Positions 1 through 8,504 of a stretch of DNA of 64,000 nt are shown piece by piece. The notes under the pieces were generated by a model, which saw only the letters and a program-made list of their open reading frames with translations, was not told where the DNA came from and ran no database searches. A program made the translations under genes and the position numbers. The stretch is from Bacillus aerolatus (GTDB taxonomy: Bacteria > Bacillota > Bacilli > Bacillales > Domibacillaceae): the NCBI RefSeq assembly GCF_009183655.1, contig NZ_WEIO01000005.1, positions 62,001 to 126,000 of the forward strand, given 5' to 3'. The stretch's first letter is position 1, and each line of letters opens with the position of its first letter.

Positions 1-184
1 GATACCATCCTCCTCCAATCGGTCCAGATGCGAGAGTAATATTGTTCGGTACTGGTTTGTAATTATCTTTTTTCGCACCTTCTCCTTCAGCAGCCGAATT
101 TCCATCACTACAACCAGCCAAAGCTAGTACTAGCGAACCTATTAAAACTAATATTAAATTTACTTTCTTTTTAAGACTGTTCAT
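1..184 (-). CDS. TRAP transporter TAXI-family solute-binding lipoprotein (5' part, runs off the window)
   Basis: This is the N-terminal part of an extracytoplasmic solute receptor. The reverse strand reads a lysine-rich start, a hydrophobic stretch and a lipobox ending ALAGC, so the protein should be lipid-anchored. A charged linker follows, then the segment ITLASGPIGGGWYPI, which matches the start of mature TAXI receptors. The ATG at 184 is preferred over the in-frame ATG at 190 because the AAAGGGGGA ribosome site ends only about 6 bases before 184. It lies 34 bp downstream of the TRAP permease in the same direction and is its likely ligand-binding partner. The substrate cannot be read from the sequence; only about 60 codons are visible. 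Confidence 0.85.
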   Translation of the reverse strand, partial: MNSLKKKVNLILVLIGSLVLALAGCSDGNSAAEGEGAKKDNYKPVPNNITLASGPIGGGWY

Positions 185-218
185 TTTCATTCCCCCTTTT
201 GTTATTATTCTCCATTAC

Positions 219-2192
219 TCAGGAAAGCAGTTGACTAGAGTCAGCAAGGCCTTGAGAATGCCGCTTTTCTTTTTGTTTGCGGTGTTGATTAATTAAAGTG
301 ACCAAAAAGATTGAAATACCAATGATGTCAGTGATCCAGCCGGTATCTATTAATAAAACAGCACCAACGATATTTGCAGCTCTTTCAAATACATTCATTT
401 TTTGGAATAACCAACCTTGCAAAGCAGAAGCTAAGCAGATGATCCCAATCATGGCGGTCACTACAGCTATAACAATATTTACAAGTTCTCCTTGAAGTAA
501 TAATTCGGGGCCGAAAACAAACATGTACGGAATAATAAATGTACCTAAACATATTTTCAAACCCGAAAAGCCTGTTTTAGTAGGGTCAGACTCAGCTATG
601 GCAGCAGCGGTATAGGCAGCTACGGCCACCGGCGGAGTGACGTTTGACATAATGGCAAAGTAGAAAACAAAGAGGTGAGCTGCCAACGGGTCTACGCCAA
701 TTTGGACAAGAGCAGGAACCCCTAGGACAGCTAAAATGACATAGGCCGAAACAGTTGGCATGCCCATACCTAGAATAATAGATGCCAGCATAATAAAGAT
801 GAGAGAAAGAATAAGACTGCCACTTGTGAAATTCAAAACAACAGATGAAAACTTTAAACCGAGTCCTGTTAAATTCACACTGCTGATCAACAGACCTGCC
901 GCTGCGCAAATGGCAGTGATTGATACTGAGTTTTTTGCCCCTAGTTCTAATGCTGATAAAATATCTTGAATACTCATTCTCGTATTTTTTCTAAAAAGCG
1001 AAACGAAAATAATAGCTAAAATAGAATAGAATCCTGCTATTTGAGGGGAATACCCTCCCATAAGCATTCCAATGATCAAGATGATAGGAAGTAATAAAAA
1101 CCACCCTTCAATGAATACTTTCTTCAAATCAGGAAGTTCTTCTTTTTTAAGGCCTATTAAATTATTTTTCTTTGCTTCAAAGTGGACCATGTAGTAGACG
1201 GCAAAATAATGCAATAAAGCAGGAATTAAAGCATATAACATTAATTCAGCATAGGGGATTTGTAAGTTAGCCGCGATGATAAACGCTGCTGCTCCCATCA
1301 CTGGAGGCATTAACTGCCCGCCTGATGATGCTGCCGCTTCTACTCCTCCAGCAAAGTGCCCTTTATACCCTACTCTTTTCATTAAAGGAATCGTCAAAGT
1401 TCCCGTTGTTGCAACGTTTGAAACCGCTGCCCCGCTAATAGTTCCCATCAAACCTGAAGCTACAACGGCTACTTTAGCTGGTCCCCCTGTTTTAGCACCA
1501 GTTAAAGAGTATGACAATTCTATAAAAAATTTTCCGGCTTTTGATTTTGCCAAGAAGGCTCCGAAAATGATAAAAGTAATGATATAATTTGACATCGCCC
1601 CTAAGATAATGCCAAATATCCCCTGTGTCGTATTAAAGTAAGTACTTATGGCTTTTTGAAACGATATGCCCGGGTGACCGAGAAGCCCTTGAAGATGTTG
1701 GCCAAAAAATACGTACATAATAAATAACGCAACGATAATAGTCATAGCCCAGCCCACAGATCTTCGAGTAGCTTCTAGTACTAATAAAACTAGAACCGTT
1801 CCAATAATCAAATCTGGCTGGGTTGGGGTACTTTCACGAAATACAACATCTGGATAACTGAAGATAATATAGCCGGCTGTTATTAAAGCTGTTATAAAAT
1901 AAAGAGAATCAACTACCTTTTGCACATGGCTTGTTCGCTTTTTAAATGGAAATAGAAAGGGTATTAAGAGTAAAGTGAAGCATAAAGTGATAGAGCGTTG
2001 CTGCCAGGCTGAGAAAATACCAAAACCAGACGTGTAAAGGTGAACAATAGACATGGTGATCCCTAATGCCGCAATTAACGAAAATAATATTAGCTTAGAA
2101 CCTGTTACTTTCTTTTGCATAATCTTGTCTATAAAAGAGTCCGGCTCTATTTGAATATTGTCTAAGTTTAAGGCATCCGCTTTTTTATCCAT
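219..2192 (-). CDS. TRAP transporter fused permease (DctQM-like, TAXI type)
   Basis: A 657-residue membrane protein with about 16-18 hydrophobic segments. The N-terminal third resembles the small DctQ subunit and the rest the large DctM subunit, the fused architecture usual for TAXI-type TRAP systems. DctM-like glycine/alanine-rich signatures are visible: GLMGTISGAAVSNVATTG near residue 250, QLMPPVMGAAAF near 293 and GMGMPTVSAYV near 475. It should import an organic acid or similar solute using a sodium or proton gradient together with the lipoprotein receptor downstream. It starts 21 bp after the gntR stop, so regulator, permease and receptor look like one operon. Substrate unknown. Confidence 0.9.
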   Translation of the reverse strand: MDKKADALNLDNIQIEPDSFIDKIMQKKVTGSKLILFSLIAALGITMSIVHLYTSGFGIFSAWQQRSITLCFTLLLIPFLFPFKKRTSHVQKVVDSLYFITALITAGYIIFSYPDVVFRESTPTQPDLIIGTVLVLLVLEATRRSVGWAMTIIVALFIMYVFFGQHLQGLLGHPGISFQKAISTYFNTTQGIFGIILGAMSNYIITFIIFGAFLAKSKAGKFFIELSYSLTGAKTGGPAKVAVVASGLMGTISGAAVSNVATTGTLTIPLMKRVGYKGHFAGGVEAAASSGGQLMPPVMGAAAFIIAANLQIPYAELMLYALIPALLHYFAVYYMVHFEAKKNNLIGLKKEELPDLKKVFIEGWFLLLPIILIIGMLMGGYSPQIAGFYSILAIIFVSLFRKNTRMSIQDILSALELGAKNSVSITAICAAAGLLISSVNLTGLGLKFSSVVLNFTSGSLILSLIFIMLASIILGMGMPTVSAYVILAVLGVPALVQIGVDPLAAHLFVFYFAIMSNVTPPVAVAAYTAAAIAESDPTKTGFSGLKICLGTFIIPYMFVFGPELLLQGELVNIVIAVVTAMIGIICLASALQGWLFQKMNVFERAANIVGAVLLIDTGWITDIIGISIFLVTLINQHRKQKEKRHSQGLADSSQLLS

Positions 2193-2213
2193 TTCTGTTC
2201 CCCGCTCTCTTAT

Positions 2214-2930
2214 TTAATTTGCCTTTACATCATTTGTTTTCTTAAACACACTTTCAATGCCCCCGTGAGTTTGTTGAATTAAATTAAAGTCTAAACGATT
2301 TAATATAGAGAAAATGTGATTATACATTAATAAAGAGGCTTTTTCCGAATGACCATTTTTAATTTCCATTAAAATATTAAAATGTTCTTTAGGGGAACGG
2401 GGATTATTTGATGACATCGATCCAAAGAAAGTTAAATAAATATTTGTTAAGGCGATTAGATCCCTTAATTGATTGACCAAAATGTTGTTTCCAGAAATTT
2501 TTGCTATTTCAACATGAATATCTTCCACTTGTAATAACACTCCAGGAATATCTCCTTGTGAATAAGCTGCTTTTTCAAGCTCTATACATGATTCAATTCT
2601 TTCAAAAAACCCTTTTGATTCTTTAGATTTTTCACATGCTTTTCGAACCGAATAGTCTTCCAATAACATCCTCATTTCAAAAACATTTTTAACTTCTTGT
2701 GGCGTAGGCTGCGCAACAAACGCTCCTCTGCGCGGAATAATCGTAACTAACATTTCATAGGACAGTCTTTTTAAAGCTAGTCTAATAGGTGTCCTGCTTA
2801 CATTTAACATGTTGGCAAGCTCTTCTTCCGATAATTTCGTTCCAGGTGCCAGTTCTCTATTAGTTATAGCTCTTTTTATCATTGAATAAATTTCGTCATC
2901 TAAAGAAACCTTCTTTTTATTTTTCTGCAT
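2214..2930 (-). CDS. GntR/FadR-subfamily transcriptional regulator
   Basis: A 238-residue regulator. Residues about 12-80 form the GntR winged helix (KLSEEELANMLNVSRTPIRLALKRL, then a wing with IIPRRGAFVA). The remainder is an all-helical FCD ligand-binding domain with the E-M-R-LLE motif near residue 87 and the metal/ligand-site histidines expected further on. It is the first gene of the TRAP transporter operon and probably represses it until the transported substrate binds. The ATG has an AGAAAGGA ribosome site 9 bases upstream. A palindrome of FadR type lies 32 bp upstream (see the operator entry), suggesting autoregulation. Confidence 0.88.
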   Translation of the reverse strand: MQKNKKKVSLDDEIYSMIKRAITNRELAPGTKLSEEELANMLNVSRTPIRLALKRLSYEMLVTIIPRRGAFVAQPTPQEVKNVFEMRMLLEDYSVRKACEKSKESKGFFERIESCIELEKAAYSQGDIPGVLLQVEDIHVEIAKISGNNILVNQLRDLIALTNIYLTFFGSMSSNNPRSPKEHFNILMEIKNGHSEKASLLMYNHIFSILNRLDFNLIQQTHGGIESVFKKTNDVKAN

Positions 2931-2961
2931 AAAAACAAATCCTTTCTAAATTGTATTTGTG

Positions 2962-2973
2962 ATTGTATACAAT
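2962..2973. promoter_or_regulatory. Probable GntR (FadR-type) operator
   Basis: The perfect palindrome ATTGTATACAAT fits the TNGTNNNACNA half-site scheme of FadR-subfamily GntR proteins. It lies 32 bp before the gntR start, where a repressor would block the promoter. Assignment to this regulator is an inference from position and pattern. Confidence 0.55.
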
Positions 2974-3050
2974 TTTAAATACGCTATTAAATCCAATTTA
3001 TTAATCCTCCGCGCGTAGTATTCTAATTATTCAAATAAGTATATTTTTTG

Positions 3051-3089
3051 AGGCATGAACAACAGGGTAAAATCCTGTTGTTCATGCCT
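3051..3089. repeat. Perfect 16-bp inverted repeat in the divergent gntR / activator intergenic region
   Basis: AGGCATGAACAACAGG at 3051-3066 is repeated exactly in inverted orientation at 3074-3089 with a 7-base loop. No T-run follows on either strand, so it is not a convincing terminator, and its place upstream of both divergent genes would be unusual for one. It could be an activator site, an RNA hairpin or the relic of a lost terminator. Apart from this and the GntR operator, I see only AT-rich promoter-like sequence between 2931 and 3350. Confidence 0.6.
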
Positions 3090-3353
3090 TAAGATAAATG
3101 GACAAAAGTAGGAATTTTCAGTACAATCTGATACAGCACCCTTCTTTATTAATCTGGGTTTTTGCACCTTAATTTTACTTAAAGAAATGGTGTTTTTCTT
3201 TTTCTGAAAAAGGTCGAATATTCAACTTCTAATAAGCATTAAGCCAAAAACTCATATACAGAAGTTGAGATTTCAATCATTTATATCTTCAAATAGAAAA
3301 GTAATCTCTCACTATTTCCTTCAACGTATTAACTTTTTGCAGGAGGCTATATG

Positions 3354-4742
3354 ATGCACCGACTATCTAATATGTCTATGAATGTTGATATGACATTGGA
3401 AACACTTGTGAAAATCTTGGATTACTCGTCTGATGAGATCTTTGTTCTTGACAGCAATAAAAAGATTATTTACGTAAATAACGCCTGTGAAAAACATTAT
3501 GGATTAAAAAAGTCAGATGTATTAGGCAAGTCCAGTGTAGAACTATTCGAAAAAGGATACTGGAGGCCGTCGCTCGTTCCAGAGGTATACGAAAAGAAAA
3601 AACCGCTTTTAATAAAGCAAACAACGAATATTGGCGCTGAATTACTCACCTCAGCCATTCCTATACTTAATGATAAGAACGAAGTCGAATTAGTCGTAAC
3701 GACGGCTAGAGAATTACAAAGCTACAATATGCTCAAGGTGAAAGAAAAAGCAGGGGCACATTCTTCTAAACAAATAAATCAAACCGATATAGGTATGATT
3801 ACTAATTGTGAAAAAGTCAAAGATATTCTAAAATTCGCTCAAAAAATTGCTGTAACAAACTCGACCGTTTTAATTCAAGGCGAATCCGGAACAGGTAAAG
3901 GAGTTCTTGCCCGCTATATCCATCAAACGAGCAAAAGAAAAGAAGGACCATTTTTAACGATTAACTGTGCAGCCATCCCGGCAGAATTACTTGAATCTGA
4001 ACTTTTTGGATATGCCCCCGGAGCCTTTACTGGCGCCAATCGATCAGGGAAAATTGGGTTACTTGAAGCAACAGACAATGGCACACTCTTTCTAGATGAA
4101 ATAGGTGAAATGTCACTAACACTCCAAGCAAAGCTGCTTCAGGTGATTCAGGAAAAAAAGTTTATTCCCATTGGCAGTCACGAAGAAAAAAAAGTGAATA
4201 TCCGAATCATTGCTGCAACGAATCGAAATTTGAGCGAGATGGTAGAAAACAGGCATTTTCGAGAAGATTTATTTTATCGATTAAATGTCATTGATATCAA
4301 AATGCCGCCTCTTCGAGAACGAAAAGAAGATATTATTCCGCTCTCCTATCATTTTTTATATAAGTTTAATACCATGTACGAAGTAAATAAACTCATTTCA
4401 GAAGAATGCCTTGATATGCTTACATACTACAAATGGCCTGGAAACATACGGCAGTTAGAAAACCTAATAGAGAGGTTAGTTATTACAAGTGATTCGATCA
4501 TTGAAGTTCATGATCTCCCAGAATCGGTCTACCACAATATTCGAGAAAATTCCGAGCTGTCCATCCCTTCATCACTCAACGAAGCGGTAGACAGAGCAAA
4601 AAAAGAGATCGTCCGAAAATCATTTCAAAAGTATAAAAGTTCTCGAAAAGTAGCAAAAGATTTAAAGATCAGCCAAACGAATGCTTTGAAGCTCATTCAA
4701 AAATATTGTGATGATTTACGTGACAATACAGAAGAACCTTGA
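3354..4742 (+). CDS. PAS-domain sigma-54-dependent transcriptional activator
   Basis: A bacterial enhancer-binding protein of about 462 residues. A PAS domain (roughly residues 15-115) should sense a signal. The AAA+ domain carries Walker A GESGTGKG at about 177-184, GAFTGA, the sigma-54 contact loop, at about 224-229, and Walker B TLFLDE near 245-250. A TyrR/FIS-like helix-turn-helix (SSRKVAKDLKISQTNALKLI) ends the protein. ATG at 3354 is preferred to 3351 because AGGAGG at 3341 is then 7 bases away. It faces a BCCT transporter and a Rieske oxygenase whose promoter is a consensus sigma-54 site, so it is the likely activator of quaternary-amine use. The ligand is not visible. Confidence 0.92.
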   Translation: MHRLSNMSMNVDMTLETLVKILDYSSDEIFVLDSNKKIIYVNNACEKHYGLKKSDVLGKSSVELFEKGYWRPSLVPEVYEKKKPLLIKQTTNIGAELLTSAIPILNDKNEVELVVTTARELQSYNMLKVKEKAGAHSSKQINQTDIGMITNCEKVKDILKFAQKIAVTNSTVLIQGESGTGKGVLARYIHQTSKRKEGPFLTINCAAIPAELLESELFGYAPGAFTGANRSGKIGLLEATDNGTLFLDEIGEMSLTLQAKLLQVIQEKKFIPIGSHEEKKVNIRIIAATNRNLSEMVENRHFREDLFYRLNVIDIKMPPLRERKEDIIPLSYHFLYKFNTMYEVNKLISEECLDMLTYYKWPGNIRQLENLIERLVITSDSIIEVHDLPESVYHNIRENSELSIPSSLNEAVDRAKKEIVRKSFQKYKSSRKVAKDLKISQTNALKLIQKYCDDLRDNTEEP

Positions 4743-4760
4743 TTCAAAGGTTCATTAAAA

Positions 4761-4800
4761 AATAGGAATCGTCCGTTTATAAACGGACGATTCCTATTTT
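4761..4800. terminator. Bidirectional terminator between activator and BCCT gene
   Basis: A 14-bp perfect stem (GGAATCGTCCGTTT with its complement) is flanked by A-run and T-run on opposite sides, so it can serve both convergent genes. Confidence 0.9.
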
Positions 4801-4848
4801 TCATTATCCATGCGCATGAAATTGTGCTGGGAAGAAAAAGTTACTTCA

Positions 4849-6429
4849 TTAGCTAGATTTTCGTTCGGAAGAATACTCCTTTTCTTCACTCTTTTCAGAT
4901 GAAGATTGTTGTACTGAAGAATTGATGTAACTATCTTCTTTTAACCACTTTAATAGTGATATCGCAATGATTACGGAAATAAACATAATCGGGAAGCCCG
5001 TGATCACCGATAACGTTTGTAAAGCTTCTAATCCACCCCCATACATTAATGTGATCGCGACAGAACCAATAATCATTGCCCAGCTTAAGCGAATCCATCT
5101 TGCTGGTTCTTTCTCATCAGTCGTTGCTTTTGTCGACATAAAAGAAAGTGTATAAGCAGCAGAGTCAATCGTTGTTGCCAAGAAGATAAACGCAAGTACA
5201 ACGAATACGGCGAGAAGAACATTAGCTCCCATTGGCATTGCTTGAATCATCGCAACAATAGCTGCCGGTGCCCCCTCATTTTGTAAAATATCGATGACTG
5301 GAAGAATATTGTTTAACTCAAAATAAAGGCTCGTATTGCCAAATACAGAAAAGGCTAAAGCACACCCGAGAGTTCCCCCGACACACATGGCAAGTATTAC
5401 TGAGCGTATCGTTCTCCCTTTTGAGATTCTAGCTGTAAACATTGCCATAAACGGAGCCAAAGCAAACCACCATGCCCAATAAAAAATCGTCCAATCCTGC
5501 GCAAAGCTTGATCCGCCTACCGAATCTGTATAAAGACTCATTCTTAAAAAGTTTTGTATTAATAATCCCGCGCTATCTGTGAATTTGTTAATAATAAATA
5601 CAGTTGGTCCTGCTATAAAAAAGAAAAGAGCGAAGGCAATATAGATATAAATATTGATATCACTTAATACTTTTAACCCTTTTTTCAATCCGAAATATAC
5701 ACTTGCAGAAAAGATAGCGGTCCAGAACGCAATAATAGCTACGTCCAGTCCTAAAGAACGCTCAACCCCGATTAACTTCGAAACAGCTTCAGCTAACATT
5801 GGTGTACCAAGACCAAGAGATGTTCCGACCCCTCCGACGATGCCAAACATAAACAATATGTCGATGCATTTTCCTAAGTAACCGTCCACTCGATCTCCTA
5901 AAACGCCGCGACAAGCTGAGCTTAGTCGTGTATTAGGAATTTTCCGCACATATAACGCGTACGCCAAAGCAATAGATGGCAAACAATAAATTGAAAACCC
6001 CATAAACCCCCAATGGAAAATTCCGTATGTGGAAGCCCATTCAGCAGCTTCTACACTTTCAGGAGTAATGCCAAATGGAGGTGCTGTATAATAATAACTC
6101 CATTCAATAAACCCCCAGTATAATAAGCTTGATCCAGCTGTTGATGTAAATATTAAACCAATCCAACTGGCAGTAGAGAACTCCGGCTTGTCTTTTTCGT
6201 CACCCAGCTTAATATTTCCATACTTACTTACCGCTAAAAACATTAAGGTACAAAAAATTAAGAACGTTACTAGTAAATAAAGCGAACCGAACTTTCCGCT
6301 AATAAGCCCCAGTATGCTTCCTAAAAATTGATTGCCTTTTTCCGGATTAATTAAAACAGGGACCGTAAATACTCCTAATACAATTAACGCCATTGAAAAA
6401 ATGAACTTGTCCACCCTCGTTTGTTCCAT
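4849..6429 (-). CDS. BCCT-family betaine/carnitine/choline transporter
   Basis: A 526-residue protein with 12 predicted membrane segments. The BCCT signature is clear: the tryptophan-rich stretch SFAQDWTIFYWAWWFALAPFMAMF near residues 307-330, with SKGRTIR just after, the highly conserved segment after TM8. The N-terminal W-G-F-I-E-W motif (LLYWGFIEWSYYYTAPPFG) is also present. It should import a quaternary ammonium compound with sodium or protons. With a Rieske oxygenase 310 bp upstream on the same strand, uptake for catabolism rather than osmoprotection is more likely, although no long C-terminal osmosensor tail is needed to argue this. The exact substrate is unknown. Confidence 0.92.
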   Translation of the reverse strand: MEQTRVDKFIFSMALIVLGVFTVPVLINPEKGNQFLGSILGLISGKFGSLYLLVTFLIFCTLMFLAVSKYGNIKLGDEKDKPEFSTASWIGLIFTSTAGSSLLYWGFIEWSYYYTAPPFGITPESVEAAEWASTYGIFHWGFMGFSIYCLPSIALAYALYVRKIPNTRLSSACRGVLGDRVDGYLGKCIDILFMFGIVGGVGTSLGLGTPMLAEAVSKLIGVERSLGLDVAIIAFWTAIFSASVYFGLKKGLKVLSDINIYIYIAFALFFFIAGPTVFIINKFTDSAGLLIQNFLRMSLYTDSVGGSSFAQDWTIFYWAWWFALAPFMAMFTARISKGRTIRSVILAMCVGGTLGCALAFSVFGNTSLYFELNNILPVIDILQNEGAPAAIVAMIQAMPMGANVLLAVFVVLAFIFLATTIDSAAYTLSFMSTKATTDEKEPARWIRLSWAMIIGSVAITLMYGGGLEALQTLSVITGFPIMFISVIIAISLLKWLKEDSYINSSVQQSSSEKSEEKEYSSERKSS

Positions 6430-6594
6430 AACCCATCCCCTTCTTTCTGTATAATTTGGCGTTCAAAAACAGAAAATTGATTATTAAAATTTAAAAAATA
6501 ATTGTTATGGCCTCCAATACAATCTCATTGAACTTTCCTCTTCTTCAATCATTGTAATAGAAGAGTTTTTTCTTAACTTTTCATCATGATATAA

Positions 6595-6627
6595 CTGCCG
6601 TCCAAGGTTAATGGCCTTGGACGGCAG
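6595..6627 (-). terminator. Strong hairpin downstream of the Rieske oxygenase gene
   Basis: CTGCCGTCCAAGG and its exact complement form a 13-bp stem with a 7-base loop. The T-tract is weak, so it may be a pause or processing hairpin. The rest of 6430-6742 is AT-rich; it must hold the BCCT promoter, but I find no clear sigma-A or sigma-54 match. Confidence 0.55.
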
Positions 6628-6742
6628 TCATGATTGAATGAGGACTAAATGACGTACATGTACAGCTTTCAATACCTTATTTTATTATAATGAGTTTGAA
6701 TAAAGCGAGTGTTATCTGCAAGCGTTTTCATTTCCTGAAAAA

Positions 6743-7780
6743 CTATCTTACGTCCATTGCTTCCTTAATTCGCTGATGAAAGTGATGTAAAGCGTGTTCA
6801 CTTGGTGAATAAACACCTTGTTTAAAAGCTTGTGTATGGAAACCTTCCTGCAGCATTTCCACAAGTTCAAAATCTTCTTCACGGACTTGGTCAACAAACT
6901 TTATGAGTTCTTCTTGCTCTTCTGAAATATGCTCACTCGGAAAATAATAACTGTAAATAGCCAATGATTTATTTGGTGCAATCGGCAAGATCTGACTCGT
7001 TGTCATATTTCCAGAACCCGGATAAATACTAATCATCATATTCGGCCATACCCAATAAAACTGAGCTTGTTCTTCACTATTTCCACTTGTTAAACTTGAA
7101 TATTGGCAGCTGTAATTCCTGTGAAGATCAATATTGTAATTTTTCATATCGAACGTTTTCGAGAAAGCAGGATGAGCAATTTGACAATGGTCACATTCTA
7201 AATAATTATCAACCACTGCTTTCCAGTTCGCATTAATTACACGTTGATTCACTCTAACTTTCTTTAAAGATTCGAGAAACGTGTATTTATCCAAACTTCC
7301 TACTAATTCTTTATAAGAATCCTTAAGAGGCAAAGCTTCGGAATCTAAATTAATAAAAATCAACGATTGGTATACTTCTAGCTTTACAGGAGTCATACAG
7401 CTATGGTCTCCTAAGTCATTCGTTCGAAAGTTAGGTGCCTTATTTAATTTACCATCTAAGTGAAATGTCCAGCCATGGTAAGAGCACATAAATATTTTTT
7501 TATTTCCTTCTTCACTGCGTTCTACCTTTGCGCCCCGGTGAGGACAAATATTATAAAAAGCGTTTAATTGATCATCATTGCCCCGGCTAATAATGAGCGG
7601 TTCTCCAGCTATATCAAAAGTAAAAAAATCGCCTTTCTTTTCCACTTGACTTACATGCCCAGCCAAAATCCAACTTTTAAAAAATATCTTCTTTTTTTCC
7701 TCCTCAAAGACTTCAAGATCTACATAGCGATTGTAAGGCAGCGTATACTCTAATTCCTTCACTTTTTCTTTCATATTCAC
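6743..7780 (-). CDS. Rieske non-haem iron oxygenase, alpha subunit (quaternary-amine type)
   Basis: A 345-residue ring-hydroxylase-type oxygenase. The Rieske [2Fe-2S] motif is CPHRG (about residues 84-88) followed by CSYHGW (about 103-108). The catalytic iron site is NYLECDHCQIAHPAF near 190-205, giving the D-x2-H-x4-H arrangement. The closest known families act on glycine betaine, carnitine or choline by oxidative N-demethylation or C-N cleavage. This assignment is supported by the neighbouring BCCT transporter but not proven. No reductase subunit is present in the window, so an electron donor must come from elsewhere. It is short for the family (often 370-430). A sigma-54 promoter lies about 60 bp upstream. 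Confidence 0.82.
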   Translation of the reverse strand: MNMKEKVKELEYTLPYNRYVDLEVFEEEKKKIFFKSWILAGHVSQVEKKGDFFTFDIAGEPLIISRGNDDQLNAFYNICPHRGAKVERSEEGNKKIFMCSYHGWTFHLDGKLNKAPNFRTNDLGDHSCMTPVKLEVYQSLIFINLDSEALPLKDSYKELVGSLDKYTFLESLKKVRVNQRVINANWKAVVDNYLECDHCQIAHPAFSKTFDMKNYNIDLHRNYSCQYSSLTSGNSEEQAQFYWVWPNMMISIYPGSGNMTTSQILPIAPNKSLAIYSYYFPSEHISEEQEELIKFVDQVREEDFELVEMLQEGFHTQAFKQGVYSPSEHALHHFHQRIKEAMDVR

Positions 7781-7836
7781 AGAAAATTCCCCTTCCCGTC
7801 ATTTAAGTAATAGTAATTATGCACTTGCTATCTATA

Positions 7837-7854
7837 ATGCAATAGTTGTGCCAA
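7837..7854 (-). promoter_or_regulatory. Sigma-54 (-24/-12) promoter of the Rieske gene
   Basis: The reverse strand reads TTGGCACaactaTTGCAT, an exact match to TGGCAC-N5-TTGCW. It is about 57 bp upstream of the Rieske start codon. A sigma-54 activator is encoded 3 kb away, which makes functional pairing likely. Confidence 0.88.
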
Positions 7855-8054
7855 CGCTAATTGAACGGAAAAAGGCAATAAAACGGGGTTTTTCACAAAA
7901 AACTGAGTTTAATTACGTTCAGGTGATTTTTTTAAGAATCACCTTTATGTTAAAATGAATGTTCTTTTTTTAGTACAGACTAACTTTCTCCAATCATCGT
8001 TGAAAAGGTATTGTCTCAAAAGCTTATTTTGCGTAACTTTTATTTTATCATTGG

Positions 8055-8245
8055 GCAGCGCGCATATTCTAACTGTTCCTGCGCATAAATAGGATTTGGG
8101 CGTGCAGAAGATCGTAAAACTCGTTCACAAAGGCCGGTGACCGGTGCATAAGTTTGTTTGCCGTGCATATTTCGGTGATTTCCGTTCAGAAAACTATTAC
8201 AGCCGTGCACAAACGCTAATAACCGGCGCACATTGCAGCACCACT
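8055..8245. repeat. Degenerate 21-bp tandem repeat array, locus 1
   Basis: About nine units of roughly 21 bp begin with GTGCA or GCGCA and end in a purine/pyrimidine-mixed half (best unit GTGCACAAACGCTAATAACCG at 8200). Units differ in their 3' half but keep the GYGCAYAAA start. Related arrays occur at 16262-16441 (inverted) and 52630-52745. Short open frames here arise only because the period is a multiple of three. Repeats are adjacent without unique spacers, so this is not a CRISPR. The flanking 7785-8054 holds the sigma-54 promoter and otherwise nothing I can name. Confidence 0.7.
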
Positions 8246-8267
8246 CCACATTGTCTATTTAAAGAAA

Positions 8268-8311
8268 GGGCTGTTCCAAAAGTCTTTAAGCATCGACTTT
8301 TGGAACAGCCC
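8268..8311. terminator. Strong terminator-like hairpin
   Basis: GGGCTGTTCCAAAAGTC and its complement form a 17-bp stem followed by TTTT on the + strand. There is no intact gene just upstream on the + strand, so it may be the remaining terminator of a lost gene or part of a repeat unit. Confidence 0.7.
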
Positions 8312-8343
8312 TTTTGCGTTGGCATCCGTTTAGATTGTGAAAC

Positions 8344-8463
8344 TTAGTCATTGAAGTACATGAGTGTAGACAAATAAATATGCTTTTCTTCTTGAAGGTA
8401 ATTGTTTTGCGCCAAAATCAACTCGATTCATTTATGCTTAAAGCGATAACACTTCTCGGCGTC
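8344..8463 (-). pseudogene. Fragment of an Rpn-family (PD-(D/E)XK) nuclease gene
   Basis: The reverse strand reads DAEKCYRFKHK, a stop, then IELILAQNNYLQEEKHIYLSTLMYFND and a stop. This aligns codon by codon with DAEKRYRFKCQLIQLILQRNAYPQEERRIYLSTLIYFIDYL of the intact gene at 22.3-23.2 kb, with one in-frame stop. Both ends are missing. It shows that this nuclease family was once present at a second site in the window. Confidence 0.85.
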
Positions 8464-8504
8464 GTAATTGAGAGCGGCTCGATTTTTCATTTATTAGATC
8501 ATTC

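Noticed and set aside
6717-6730. cre-like sequence TGCAAGCGTTTTCA
   Set aside because: It fits the pattern but lies just downstream of the Rieske gene stop and beyond the hairpin before the BCCT gene, so it does not sit at a plausible promoter.
7568-7753. Small rightward frame inside the Rieske gene
   Set aside because: It is an antisense shadow of a well-supported gene with Rieske and iron-site motifs.
8055-8245. CRISPR-like array at the GTGCA repeats
   Set aside because: Units of 21 bp are contiguous and degenerate, without constant repeats or unique spacers, and no cas genes are in the window.
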